In this document: positions 53,657 to 62,226 of the stretch, piece after piece
Layout of the letters: every line of letters starts with the position of its first letter
Position numbering within the stretch: position 1 is the stretch's first letter
Origin: Luteibacter rhizovicinus DSM 16549
Lineage (GTDB): Bacteria; Pseudomonadota; Gammaproteobacteria; Xanthomonadales; Rhodanobacteraceae
Direction: 5' to 3'
Length of the DNA: 64,000 nt
Assembly: GCF_001887595.1 (NCBI RefSeq)
Contig: NZ_CP017480.1
Span: 806,001 to 870,000 of the forward strand
The notes under the pieces: generated by a model
The model's database searches: none
Told to the model about the DNA's origin: nothing
Seen by the model: only the letters and a program-made list of their open reading frames with translations
Program-made: the position numbers and the translations under genes

Positions 53657-53740
53657 GGTAGGAGCCGATTTATCGGCGATCCCGCGGCAGCGGGCCAGGG
53701 TGAAGCAAGCACCCTATCGCCGATGAATCGGCTCCTATCC
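53657..53740. repeat. Paired REP units (BIME)
   Basis: Units at 53657-53681 (GGAGCCGATTTATCGGCGAT) and 53713-53740 (inverted) flank a 30-base spacer that contains its own small palindrome CCCGCGGCAGCGGG. It lies between the reductase stop and the MarR promoter. Confidence 0.85.
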
Positions 53741-53764
53741 GACGCACGGGTCGGCCTTGACATG

Positions 53765-53778
53765 TGTGTATATGCACG
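53765..53778. promoter_or_regulatory. Candidate MarR operator in front of the marR-like gene
   Basis: TGTGTATATGCACG, matching the site at 54246-54259 (TGTGCATACGCACG) at 12 of 14 positions, 14 bases before the regulator's start. Confidence 0.6.
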
Positions 53779-53792
53779 ATCATGATCGACCC

Positions 53793-54215
53793 ATGACCTC
53801 CCGTATCGACCTGTGCAACTGCTTCGCCGCCCGTCAGGCCGCCCGTGCGATCACGCGGACCTACGAGCGGCATCTGGCGCCCTCCGGGCTGACCAGTTCG
53901 CAGTTCACCCTTCTGGTGCTGCTGGAAGATCGTCCCGGCATCGGCATGCGGGAGCTGTCGGAGGACATGGTCATGGATCGCACCAGTCTCGTTCGCGCCC
54001 TGAAGCCCCTGCAAAGGGACGGTCTCGTCGCGGTCGCACCGTCGGTCGACGACTCGCGTCAGAACGTCTACCTGCTCACCCCGGCCGGTCATGCCAAGAC
54101 CGCGCAGGCCGGTGAGTTGTGGGCGACAGCCCAGGCCGAGTACGAGGCGAGGTTCGGCAGCGCGACGGCCACCGCCACGCGCGAGACCATGCATCGGATC
54201 GGGCAGATGGCCTGA
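53793..54215 (+). CDS. MarR-family transcriptional regulator
   Basis: 140 residues. Winged helix-turn-helix: LTSSQFTLLVLLEDRPGIGMRELSEDMVMDRTSLVRALKPLQRDGLVAVAPSVDDSRQNVYLLTPAG. The N-terminal CNCFAARQAARAITRTYERHL holds two close cysteines (Cys-x-Cys) that could sense oxidants or electrophiles. The ATG at 53793 is preferred because the candidate operator occupies the sequence upstream; ATGs at 53772 and earlier would place the operator in the coding region. Controls itself and probably the SDR gene that follows. Confidence 0.86.
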   Translation: MTSRIDLCNCFAARQAARAITRTYERHLAPSGLTSSQFTLLVLLEDRPGIGMRELSEDMVMDRTSLVRALKPLQRDGLVAVAPSVDDSRQNVYLLTPAGHAKTAQAGELWATAQAEYEARFGSATATATRETMHRIGQMA

Positions 54216-54245
54216 GGCCTTGACGTCCCCTTTTTTACCTAGACA

Positions 54246-54259
54246 TGTGCATACGCACG
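54246..54259. promoter_or_regulatory. Candidate MarR operator in front of the SDR gene
   Basis: TGTGCATACGCACG, with dyad GTGC/GCAC, 19 bases before the SDR start; nearly the same as the site before the regulator gene. Confidence 0.6.
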
Positions 54260-54278
54260 CCAAGCAGGAATCATCGTG

Positions 54279-55091
54279 ATGACTAGCAGCAATCCCGGCA
54301 CGGCCCTCGTCACCGGCGCGTCCAGCGGCATCGGCGCCGTGTATGCGGACCGTCTCGCAAAGCGCGGTTTCGACCTCATCCTCGTGGCCCGCAACAAGGA
54401 AAAACTCGACGCCCTGGCAAAGCACATCACGGCATCGACCGGCCGCGTGGTGCGTGTTGTCGGCGCCGACCTGACGCGCGACGACGATCTGGGCCGCGTG
54501 GAAACGGTCATCGCCGAGACCACGGACCTGAGCCTGCTGGTCAACAACGCCGGTGTCGGCGCGATGGCTCCGCTGCTCCAGGCGGACATCGGCAAGATGA
54601 CCGACCTCATCGCACTCAACGTCACCGCGCCGACGCGTCTTGCCTATAAAGCAGTGCCGGGGTTCGTCGCGCGCGGCGGCGGCGCGGTGATAAACATTTC
54701 GTCGATCGTCGCGGTCGCTCCCGAGTTGCTCAACGGCGTGTATGGCGGGAGCAAGGCCTTCATGCTCGCGCTCAGCCAGTCGATGCATCATGAGCTCGCC
54801 GACAAGGGCGTCCAGATCCAGGCCGTGTTGCCGGGTGCCACCGCGACCGACTTCTGGCCGGTAGCCGGCACGTCCATCGATAACCTGCCGCAGGAGTGGG
54901 TGATGAGCGCGGAGGACATGGTCGACGCCTCGCTGGCCGGCTTCGACGCCGGTGAGCTGGTGACGATTCCCGCCGTCGAGTCCGTGGCGCTGGTCGATGG
55001 GCTCGAAGCGGCGCGACGTGCGCTGTTCCCGGAGCTGTCGAAGTCGGTGCCGGCGTCGCGCTACGGGGTTAAGGCCCAGGTTGCTGCGTAA
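54279..55091 (+). CDS. Short-chain dehydrogenase/reductase
   Basis: 270 residues. The NAD(P) site TGASSGIGAVYADRLAKRG is at 11-29, then LLVNNAGVG and the catalytic Ser-Tyr-Lys in INISSIVAVAPELLNGVYGGSKAF. It resembles the DltE/YdfG-like classic SDRs. The first of two adjacent starts is GTG, the ATG at 54279 is used. Separate operator and 63-base gap from the MarR gene indicate a regulator-target pair. Confidence 0.9.
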   Translation: MTSSNPGTALVTGASSGIGAVYADRLAKRGFDLILVARNKEKLDALAKHITASTGRVVRVVGADLTRDDDLGRVETVIAETTDLSLLVNNAGVGAMAPLLQADIGKMTDLIALNVTAPTRLAYKAVPGFVARGGGAVINISSIVAVAPELLNGVYGGSKAFMLALSQSMHHELADKGVQIQAVLPGATATDFWPVAGTSIDNLPQEWVMSAEDMVDASLAGFDAGELVTIPAVESVALVDGLEAARRALFPELSKSVPASRYGVKAQVAA

Positions 55092-55102
55092 TCGCGAGCA
55101 CC

Positions 55103-55165
55103 CGTCGCCGCTGAAGCGGCTCCCACACAGGCCAACCGCCATGTGGGAGCCGCTTCAGCGGCGAT
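55103..55165. repeat. Paired REP units (BIME), CTTCAGC type
   Basis: Inverted unit (55103-55129, CGCCGCTGAAGCGGCTCCCA) and direct unit (55141-55165, GTGGGAGCCGCTTCAGCGGC) face each other with an 11-base gap, between the convergent SDR and glycosyltransferase genes. Confidence 0.88.
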
Positions 55166-55180
55166 CCCGCGGCAGCAGGC

Positions 55181-56470
55181 CTAGTGATACAACCGCCGCG
55201 CAATCGCCTGCTCGATAACATCCGCCGCGACACGCGCCCCATCCTCCACGCGAATCACCGCCGCCGCACGCTGTGCACGCGCCGCAACACCCTCGTCCAT
55301 CAACAGCGCACGCAACTTCCCTCCCGCGACATCGGCGCGATAACGCGAGGCCGCCAGCACGTCCCCCACGCCCAGACGAACGACGCGCGCCGCGTTATCC
55401 GGCTGGTCGAAGCCATGCGGCACGACCAGTTCGGGACAGCCTGCACGCAACGCTTCCTGAGTCGTGCCGATGCCGCCGTGATGAACGACCGCCGCCGCGC
55501 GTGCGAACAGCGCACCGTGGGGTGCGTACTCCACGGCAACCACACCGTCCGGCAGGACCGCAGGCAGTCGCGCACGCATCTCCGGCGATCCCGTCAGCAG
55601 TACCGCGCGTCGACCCAGGGCCGCGGCGGCCGCCATGCTCTCGCGGAGGAAGCTCTCCCCCGCATGCACGGCCGCCGAGCCCAGCGTAAACACCAGTGGC
55701 GCGTCGCCGTCATCCAGAAAGCGACGGAGGTCGGCAGGAAGCGTGTCGGCAAACGGCGCGTAGCGGCAATAGCCGGTCACCACGGTGTGAGCCGGCGAAT
55801 CCGGTGGGGGCCGACCCAACAGCGGCGAGTACATGGCGAGGACACCGTCTCGCGCGTGCTGTCCGCGATGAAAGGGATCGCCCCAGACCGACACCGGGGC
55901 CAGCCCGAGCGATTGCCGGAAGTGCCGTACCGCCTTCGTCCAGGGCGAGGTCACGGTCTCGCCAAGGCGCCGCACCCATGCGCCTCGTCGGGGTGACGCA
56001 CGCAGGAAGCGGTCGAGCCAGTCGATCCCCGTGGCGGGGGGATCGAACGCCGAGAGGAACACGGCAGGCGACAGCGCGGCCGATAACCAGGCGATCCGCC
56101 GGGTCTCGCCAAGGATCTGCCCGGCGAAGGCCAGCGTCGAGGTCACGATCGCATCCGCGTCGGCACACACGGGTGCGAGAGCCTCGTAACTGCTCGCCAC
56201 ATCGGCCGCGGCCAGGTCGCGCACGACGAAGCGGGGACCGCGCCAGGGATGAAAGGCGCGCGCGGCGAAGGCCGCCTTGTCCTCGGGCTCGGCAATCCCG
56301 CTGGCGAGGACGAAATCCAGCCCCGCCTCGGCGACGGCGTCACGATGGATCCCGTGGGCGCCGATCGTCACGCGATACCCGCGCTGGCGCAGCTCCCGCC
56401 CCACGGCGAGGAAGGGAAAGAGATCGCCCTGCGATCCCACCGTCGCCATCACGATATGTCTTCCGGTCAT
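55181..56470 (-). CDS. UGT/MGT-like glycosyltransferase family 1
   Basis: 429 residues, GT-B fold. N-terminus HIVMATVGSQGDLFPFLAVGRELRQRGYRVTIG; the C-terminal donor-binding signature VHHGGIGTTQEALRAGCPELVVPHGFDQPDNAARVVRLGVG is typical of bacterial relatives acting on sterols, macrolides, carotenoids or rhamnolipid-type acceptors. It stands alone, so the acceptor is unknown. Its start lies 66 bases from the metE promoter, in the opposite direction. Confidence 0.87.
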   Translation of the reverse strand: MTGRHIVMATVGSQGDLFPFLAVGRELRQRGYRVTIGAHGIHRDAVAEAGLDFVLASGIAEPEDKAAFAARAFHPWRGPRFVVRDLAAADVASSYEALAPVCADADAIVTSTLAFAGQILGETRRIAWLSAALSPAVFLSAFDPPATGIDWLDRFLRASPRRGAWVRRLGETVTSPWTKAVRHFRQSLGLAPVSVWGDPFHRGQHARDGVLAMYSPLLGRPPPDSPAHTVVTGYCRYAPFADTLPADLRRFLDDGDAPLVFTLGSAAVHAGESFLRESMAAAAALGRRAVLLTGSPEMRARLPAVLPDGVVAVEYAPHGALFARAAAVVHHGGIGTTQEALRAGCPELVVPHGFDQPDNAARVVRLGVGDVLAASRYRADVAGGKLRALLMDEGVAARAQRAAAVIRVEDGARVAADVIEQAIARRLYH

Positions 56471-56535
56471 GCAGCGCTCCAGGGAGGTCGGCCCATGGTC
56501 GCCGTCGGGATGTCGAGGCGATGCATCGCCACCGA

Positions 56536-56564
56536 TTGACTTTGGGCGTCCATACGGCTAATTT
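56536..56564 (+). promoter_or_regulatory. metE: Sigma-70 promoter of metE
   Basis: TTGACT (56536-56541), 17 bases, TAATTT (56559-56564). Predicted start near 56571, just before the palindrome and the riboswitch. Confidence 0.72.
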
Positions 56565-56581
56565 TCCGCTCGTCAGCGGTC

Positions 56582-56611
56582 TTTATCTCTTTATTCGAAT
56601 AGAAAGATAAA
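56582..56611. promoter_or_regulatory. 30-bp palindromic operator shared with metK
   Basis: Near-perfect dyad with arms TTTATCTCTTTAT and ATAGAAAGATAAA around a central TCGA. The same sequence with few changes precedes metK (60836-60865). It lies about 10-40 bases after the predicted transcription start, a suitable place for a repressor. A SahR-like ArsR-family methionine-cycle regulator is a possible reader (inference). Confidence 0.62.
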
Positions 56612-56766
56612 GCTAAGAGGGAAGCCGGTGTGAATCCGGCGCTGCCCCGCAGCGGTATGTGGAGACAAGCCCGTCACAGGCACTGGATCGGTAGCGATCC
56701 GGGAAGCGACGGACAAGGCGGCACCGTTACGGTGCCACATCCACGAGCCCGAAGACCTGCCGCCGA
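56612..56766 (+). ncRNA. Cobalamin riboswitch of metE
   Basis: Core elements in order: GAAGCCGGTGTGAATCCGGC, GCTGCCCCGCAGCGGTA, and the 3' closing element GAGCCCGAAGACCTGCC, with an extra hairpin GGCACCGTTACGGTGCC between. This is the standard adenosylcobalamin aptamer. It precedes the B12-independent methionine synthase, so the gene should be off when B12 is available. Confidence 0.94.
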
Positions 56767-56947
56767 CCGGAACGAACGCGCCGTCATGGGCGCGAACGCT
56801 CCGTCCGACCTGGATCGTCGTCCCGCGAGGGGCGGCATCCGGTTCGCCCGCGGGGGCGAAGGTCGACGGCTAGCCCGCATGACGCCCCCTGGCCTGTCGC
56901 GCCCCGCGCGGCAGGAGCGTGTGCGTCGGCGCCCAGCCGCCCTTCCC

Positions 56948-56968
56948 TCCTCTTTGCCACGAAGAGGA
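56948..56968 (+). promoter_or_regulatory. Hairpin masking the metE ribosome site
   Basis: TCCTCTT (56948-56954) pairs with AAGAGGA (56962-56968), which contains the ribosome site six bases before the ATG. No T-run follows, so the riboswitch probably acts on translation. Confidence 0.65.
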
Positions 56969-56974
56969 ACATCC

Positions 56975-59266
56975 ATGCCACACGTAACGTATCCGGGCTT
57001 CCCCCGCATCGGCCGACGCCGCGAACTCAAGCGCGCCCTCGAGAGTCACTGGAAAGGAGACAGCGGCGCCGACGAACTGCTCGCCGTCGCGCGCGAACTG
57101 CGCCAGCGCCATTGGAAGCTTGCCCGCGACGCCGGCGCCGACAGCGTCCCGGTCAACGACTTCTCCCTCTACGACCATGTCCTCGACGCCGCCGTGCTGG
57201 TCGACGCCATCCCCCCGCGCTACCGCGACCTCGCGGCGCGCGACCCGCTGGCGGGCTACTTCGCCATGGCCCGCGGCCACCAGGACGGCGATGTCGACCT
57301 GCATGCCCTGGAAATGACCAAGTGGTTCGACACGAACTACCACTACATCGTGCCGGAGCTCGAGGCGGGACAGCGCTTCGCAGCGCGCCCGGACAAGGTC
57401 GTCGCGGAATACCTTGAGGCCCGCGCGGCCGGTCACGTGGCGCGCCCTGTCCTGCTCGGACCGGTGAGCTTCCTGCGCTTGTCCAAGACCGTCGACGGCA
57501 GCGACCCGCTGGCCTTGCTCGACACCTTGCTGCCCGCATGGCTCGGCGCCATCGACGCCCTCGCCGACGCGGGCGCCGACTGGGTGCAGGTCGACGAACC
57601 GACCCTCGTGCTCGACCTCGATGCGGCATGGCGCGAAGCGTTCCGGCGGACCTATGCCGCGGTCGCCGCGCACGGACGCGTTCGCATCCTGCTCGCCACC
57701 TATTTTGGTGAGCTCGGTGCGAACCTCGAGCTCGCCACGTCGCTGCCTTTGGCCGGCCTGCATGTGGACCTCGCCCGCGCACCGGATCAGCTGGATGCCG
57801 TGCTCGATGCCTTGCCGGCCGACCGCGTGCTTTCCGCCGGCGTGCTCGATGGCCGCAACATCTGGCTGAGCGACCCGTCGACCATCCTTCCCCGCGTGGA
57901 CCGCCTGCTCGCGCGTCTCGGCAACGACCGTCTCTGGCTGTCGACCTCCTGCTCCCTGCTGCACGTGCCGATCGATGTCTCCGAAGAGAAACACCTCCCT
58001 GCGCACCTGGCCGGATGGTTGTCGTTCGCCCGGCAGAAGATCGCCGAACTGCGTCGCTATGCGGACGCCGTCGCCGGCGACGACGCCGCGCGGAAAACCC
58101 TCGCCCGTCAGCACGAGATCGTCGCCAGCCGCCAGGCCTCCGGCGACGTCGTACGTGCCGACGTGCGCGCCCGCGTACGTCAGCTGACGCCGCAGTTCGG
58201 CCAGCGTCGTTCGGCCTTCTCGTTCCGCGCCGACGTGCAGCGCGAGCGCTTCGGCCTGCCCGACCTGCCGACGACGACGATCGGCTCGTTCCCGCAGACC
58301 AACGACCTGCGCATCGCGCGCGCCGCGCACCGCTCGGGCAAGCTGGACGACGACGCCTACGCCGCCATCCTTCGTGACGAGGTGCGTCGCGTCGTGCGTT
58401 TCCAGGAAGAAGCCGGTATCGACGTGCTGGTGCATGGCGAACCCGAGCGCAACGACATGGTCGAGTACTTCGGCGAGCAGCTGGACGGCTACGTCTTCAC
58501 CTCGCTCGGCTGGGTGCAGAGCTACGGCTCACGCTGCGTCAAGCCACCGATCATCTATGGCGATGTCGCGCGTCCCGCACCGATGACCGTCGCCTGGTCG
58601 GCGTACGCGCAGTCGCTCACCGACAAGCCTATGAAGGGCATGCTCACCGGACCGGTGACGATGCTGCAGTGGTCCTTCGTGCGCGATGACCTGCCCCGCG
58701 CCGATGTCTGCCGGCAGATCGCCCTGGCCCTGCGTGACGAAGTGCACGATCTGGAGAAGGCTGGCATCGGCATCGTCCAGATCGACGAGCCCGCGCTGCG
58801 CGAAGGCCTGCCGCTGCGTCGCGCGGACTGGGATGCCTATCTCGCCTGGGCCGTCGACGCCTTCCGCATCACAGCCGGGGGCGTCAGCGATGCGACCCAG
58901 GTGCACACCCACATGTGCTACTCGGAATTCAACGACATCATCGAGGCGGTCGCCGCGATGGACGCGGACGTCATCTCGATCGAGACCAGCCGCTCGCGCA
59001 TGGAGCTCCTGGACGCTTTCACCCGGTTCCAGTACCCGAACGGCATCGGCCCTGGCGTCTACGACATCCACTCACCCCGCGTCCCGACCGAAGCCGAAAT
59101 GGCCGACCTCCTGGCCCGGGCCCTCCGGGTGCTGCGTCCCGACCAGCTCTGGGTGAACCCCGACTGCGGCCTGAAGACCCGCGGCTGGCCGGAGGTCTCC
59201 GACGCCCTGAGAGGCATGGTCTCAGTGGCCAGGGCGGCCCGCGAGAGACTGGCCGTGACGGTCTGA
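56975..59266 (+). CDS. metE: B12-independent methionine synthase
   Basis: 763 residues, two face-to-face barrels. N-terminal YPGFPRIGRRRELKRALESHWKG; C-terminal catalytic half from TTTIGSFPQTNDLRIARAAHRSG. Zinc ligands are seen in THMCYSEF (His, Cys), in the following region (Glu) and in NPDCGLKTRGW (Cys). It transfers methyl from methyltetrahydrofolate to homocysteine. ATG at 56975 chosen because upstream sequence is riboswitch RNA. Controlled by promoter, palindrome and B12 riboswitch together. Confidence 0.95.
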   Translation: MPHVTYPGFPRIGRRRELKRALESHWKGDSGADELLAVARELRQRHWKLARDAGADSVPVNDFSLYDHVLDAAVLVDAIPPRYRDLAARDPLAGYFAMARGHQDGDVDLHALEMTKWFDTNYHYIVPELEAGQRFAARPDKVVAEYLEARAAGHVARPVLLGPVSFLRLSKTVDGSDPLALLDTLLPAWLGAIDALADAGADWVQVDEPTLVLDLDAAWREAFRRTYAAVAAHGRVRILLATYFGELGANLELATSLPLAGLHVDLARAPDQLDAVLDALPADRVLSAGVLDGRNIWLSDPSTILPRVDRLLARLGNDRLWLSTSCSLLHVPIDVSEEKHLPAHLAGWLSFARQKIAELRRYADAVAGDDAARKTLARQHEIVASRQASGDVVRADVRARVRQLTPQFGQRRSAFSFRADVQRERFGLPDLPTTTIGSFPQTNDLRIARAAHRSGKLDDDAYAAILRDEVRRVVRFQEEAGIDVLVHGEPERNDMVEYFGEQLDGYVFTSLGWVQSYGSRCVKPPIIYGDVARPAPMTVAWSAYAQSLTDKPMKGMLTGPVTMLQWSFVRDDLPRADVCRQIALALRDEVHDLEKAGIGIVQIDEPALREGLPLRRADWDAYLAWAVDAFRITAGGVSDATQVHTHMCYSEFNDIIEAVAAMDADVISIETSRSRMELLDAFTRFQYPNGIGPGVYDIHSPRVPTEAEMADLLARALRVLRPDQLWVNPDCGLKTRGWPEVSDALRGMVSVARAARERLAVTV

Positions 59267-59282
59267 CATCGAGGCGGCTCTT

Positions 59283-59309
59283 CTGTGGGAGCCGCTTCAG
59301 CGGCGATGA
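59283..59309. repeat. REP palindrome, CTTCAGC type
   Basis: One complete unit (TGTGGGAGCCGCTTCAGCGG...) 16 bases after the metE stop. Confidence 0.85.
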
Positions 59310-59317
59310 GCCTCCCC

Positions 59318-59345
59318 GCCCGCGTCAGCTCTCACTGACGCGGGC
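59318..59345. other. Strong hairpin after metE
   Basis: An 11-bp perfect stem GCCCGCGTCAG / CTGACGCGGGC with a 6-base loop but no T-run. It may help end transcription or protect the 3' end; not a canonical terminator. Confidence 0.5.
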
Positions 59346-59440
59346 GCAGGGGAAACCCAGCGGCGCACCCACCCCATTCCCTGACGGAACGAAAGCGCAC
59401 AACCTCATAACCTACGGCCTTCCACAGGAAGGAGCGTGAG

Positions 59441-60697
59441 ATGAGGAAGAAAGGAATCGCCCTGCTGCTTGCCCTGGCAAGCACGCAGGCTATCGCGGGG
59501 GAGCGCCCGTATGTCCACGATCTGGATCGTCGTTTCGACCAGTACACGTGGGTCACCACCCACAACGCGTTCAATACCTTATTGCCCTCCAGCCAGAGCA
59601 GGAGCATCCCCCAGCAGCTTCGCGACGGCGTGCGCGGCTTGTCGCTGGATCTGCACGAGTACCAGGGCAGGGTCAGGGTCTGCCACGGCTCATGCGCCCT
59701 CGCCGGCCGGCCGCTGGCCACCCATCTCAACGATGAGATCGTCCCCTTCCTTCTGGCCGATCGCCAAGCCATCGTCACGATCCATCTGGAGGACTACGTT
59801 TCGCCGTCCGCGCTACGCGCCGAATTGGCAAGAGTCCCTAACCTGGCACGCCTGACATTCAATCCGGACACCTGGAATACCCCTGGCTGGCCGACGCTTC
59901 GACAGATGATCGCAGCGAATCAACGATTGCTGATCTTCGATCTGGAATCAAAAAATGCCGGCCGCTACGCCCTCCCCAGCGGCGTGGCGACCATCATGTC
60001 CTCCAGGGGCGGTACGTCGGAAAACTACTGGGTGCTGGGCAAGACTATCGGTACGCACGATACCTCGTGCAGGAGCCGCTGGGCCGGTACATTGGAACCG
60101 GGACAGGTACAGTTTCGGGGGAAATCATGGCCCCGCCTGTTCGTCATGAACCATTTCCATGAAACCGGGGAATCGCTGCATTCAAGGACGGACAACCGCT
60201 ACGACAAGCTGATGGACCGTGTGTACGGCACCTGTGCACGCGCCGCTCGTCGCCCGCCAAACTACATCGTCATCGACCACTATCAGCAAGGCGATGCCTT
60301 TGAGCTTGCCGGTGTACTCAACCAGGGCGGCATCGTCCTGTACGAAGGCAGGAACGCGACCCAGAACATCGTGTGCGGCATCCCCGGCGGCGAGGCGACC
60401 ACCATCAACTTCAAGAGCGGAAACCGCCGGGGGTGCGAGAACGACGAGGCCCGCTCGGCTCGTCTGTTCGGTTTGCGTGCCGGCACGACCTTCACCGTAT
60501 TCGATTCCCCGGATGGAAAGCGATCCGACGACTACACGACGGTTCGCGTCCTCAAGGACCTCGGAAGCCGCACCGTGACGATTCCCTCGTTCCATACCTC
60601 ATACAAGGACGGCTACGTCGACGTCCAGGCCCGTTACCGGAACGGCCTCGACGGCAAGGTGTCACGCGTGAACGTGGTGCCGGCGACCACCCGATAG
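59441..60697 (+). CDS. Secreted PLC-like phosphodiesterase (PI-PLC X-like fold)
   Basis: 418 residues. Signal peptide [20 protein letters not shown]. The barrel start [11 protein letters not shown] holds the first active-site His, and [24 protein letters not shown] carries the acidic metal/His region typical of PLC-like phosphodiesterases that include secreted fungal and bacterial proteins. Eight cysteines (for example CHGSC, CGIPGGE, GCEND) fit disulfides in an exported protein. The C-terminal 120 residues form an extra beta-rich domain. Visibly lower G+C than its neighbours and strong AGGAAGGAG-type ribosome site; possibly acquired. Confidence 0.75.
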   Translation: MRKKGIALLLALASTQAIAGERPYVHDLDRRFDQYTWVTTHNAFNTLLPSSQSRSIPQQLRDGVRGLSLDLHEYQGRVRVCHGSCALAGRPLATHLNDEIVPFLLADRQAIVTIHLEDYVSPSALRAELARVPNLARLTFNPDTWNTPGWPTLRQMIAANQRLLIFDLESKNAGRYALPSGVATIMSSRGGTSENYWVLGKTIGTHDTSCRSRWAGTLEPGQVQFRGKSWPRLFVMNHFHETGESLHSRTDNRYDKLMDRVYGTCARAARRPPNYIVIDHYQQGDAFELAGVLNQGGIVLYEGRNATQNIVCGIPGGEATTINFKSGNRRGCENDEARSARLFGLRAGTTFTVFDSPDGKRSDDYTTVRVLKDLGSRTVTIPSFHTSYKDGYVDVQARYRNGLDGKVSRVNVVPATTR

Positions 60698-60835
60698 GTG
60701 CCAGCCGCCCGCCGGGTCGCCGCCGAGACGCGGCCCCGGCCCGCCGCCGCCTGAACATCCATGCAATCGTCACCCCCGGGGCGTACCCTTCCCCCTGCAA
60801 ACCCGGCAAAGGCCGTGTATCATGGCGCGCCCCCA

Positions 60836-60865
60836 TTTATCTCTTTATCCGTAAAGAAGGATATA
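60836..60865. promoter_or_regulatory. 30-bp palindromic operator in front of metK
   Basis: Matches the metE palindrome at 26 of 30 positions. It lies 8 bases before the metK ATG and therefore covers the ribosome site (AAGAAGGA) as well as sitting after a possible -10 box TATCAT (60818-60823). Confidence 0.62.
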
Positions 60866-60873
60866 TACCCACG

Positions 60874-62094
60874 ATGAGCAACTTCCTCTTCACCTCCGAG
60901 TCGGTCTCCGAAGGCCATCCGGACAAAATCGCCGACCAGATCTCCGACGCCGTTCTGGACGCCATCCTGGCCCAGGATCCTCGCGCTCGCGTGGCCTGTG
61001 AGACGCTGGTGAAGACCGGCGTCGCCATCGTCGCGGGTGAAATCACCACCAGCGCCTGGATCGACCTCGAGGCGCTGACCCGCAAGGTCATCCTCGACAT
61101 CGGCTACGACTCCTCCGAAGTCGGCTTCGACGGCGAGACCTGCGGCGTGCTGAACCTCATCGGCAAGCAGTCCCCGGACATCAACCAGGGCGTGGACCGC
61201 AAGAAGCCGGAAGAACAGGGCGCTGGCGACCAGGGCCTGATGTTCGGCTACGCCACCAACGAGACCAGCGAGTACATGCCGGCGGCGATCCATTACGCCC
61301 ACCGTCTCGTCGAGCAGCAGACCAAGGTCCGCAAGAAGAAGAACTCGCCGCTGCCGTGGCTGCGCCCGGACGCCAAGAGCCAGGTCACCCTGCGCTACGA
61401 GAACGGCGAAGCCGTCGCCATCGACGCCGTCGTGCTCTCGACCCAGCACGATCCGGACGTGAAGCAGAAGGACCTCATCGAAGGCGTGCGCGAGCTGATC
61501 CTCAAGCCCGTGCTGCCGGCGAAGCTGCTGCACAAGGGCACCAAGTTCCACATCAACCCGACCGGCAAGTTCGTCATCGGTGGCCCGGTGGGCGATTGCG
61601 GCCTGACCGGTCGCAAGATCATCGTCGACACCTACGGCGGCTGGGCCCGTCACGGTGGTGGCGCGTTCTCGGGTAAGGATCCGTCCAAGGTCGATCGTTC
61701 GGCCGCCTACGCCGCGCGTTACGTCGCCAAGAACATCGTCGCGGCCGGCCTCGCCGACCGTTGCGAGATCCAGGTCAGCTACGCCATCGGCGTGGCCGAG
61801 CCGACCTCGATCTCGGTGACCACCTTCGGCACCGGCAAGATTCCCGACGAGAAGATCGAGAAGCTGATCCGCAAGCACTTCGACCTGCGCCCGTTCGGCA
61901 TCATCAAGATGCTCGACCTGGTCCACCCGATGTACCAGCAGACCGCCTCGAACGGTCACTTCGGCCGCAAGCCCTACGAGGTCACCGACAAGAACGGCAA
62001 CACGTTCACGGCGTTCTCGTGGGAGAAGACGGACAAGGCCGAGATCCTGCGCGATGCCGCTGGGCTTGGTGTGAAGGCCGTTCGCGCCAAGTAA
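60874..62094 (+). CDS. metK: S-adenosylmethionine synthetase
   Basis: 406 residues. Signatures [18 protein letters not shown] (ATP/metal), [16 protein letters not shown] and the P-loop-like [23 protein letters not shown] are intact. It makes SAM from methionine and ATP. Length slightly above E. coli MetK (384). Single-gene unit closed by a strong terminator, and with the same palindrome as metE upstream. Confidence 0.97.
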   Translation: MSNFLFTSESVSEGHPDKIADQISDAVLDAILAQDPRARVACETLVKTGVAIVAGEITTSAWIDLEALTRKVILDIGYDSSEVGFDGETCGVLNLIGKQSPDINQGVDRKKPEEQGAGDQGLMFGYATNETSEYMPAAIHYAHRLVEQQTKVRKKKNSPLPWLRPDAKSQVTLRYENGEAVAIDAVVLSTQHDPDVKQKDLIEGVRELILKPVLPAKLLHKGTKFHINPTGKFVIGGPVGDCGLTGRKIIVDTYGGWARHGGGAFSGKDPSKVDRSAAYAARYVAKNIVAAGLADRCEIQVSYAIGVAEPTSISVTTFGTGKIPDEKIEKLIRKHFDLRPFGIIKMLDLVHPMYQQTASNGHFGRKPYEVTDKNGNTFTAFSWEKTDKAEILRDAAGLGVKAVRAK

Positions 62095-62119
62095 GCAAAC
62101 GCGCGTCTTAAACCATAAG

Positions 62120-62147
62120 AAAACGGGCGCCCTCGGGCGCCCGTTTT
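62120..62147 (+). terminator. Rho-independent terminator of metK
   Basis: Stem AAAACGGGCGCC / GGCGCCCGTTTT (12 bp) with a short loop and T-tail, 25 bases after the metK stop; it can act in both directions. Confidence 0.92.
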
Positions 62148-62226
62148 CGTTCGCATGGTTCGATCTATGCCAAAGTGCGGCAACCCGGCATGCAAGGGTT
62201 CCACGGCATATCATCGGAGCACGCCC

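Noticed and set aside
56630..56974. A 115-residue N-terminal extension of MetE
   Set aside because: It is the cobalamin riboswitch read as protein.
62176..62204. GCAACCCG between metK and the hydrolase gene as a sixth ECF promoter
   Set aside because: The sequence 14 bases further on is CACGGCA, which does not fit GYACYCA.
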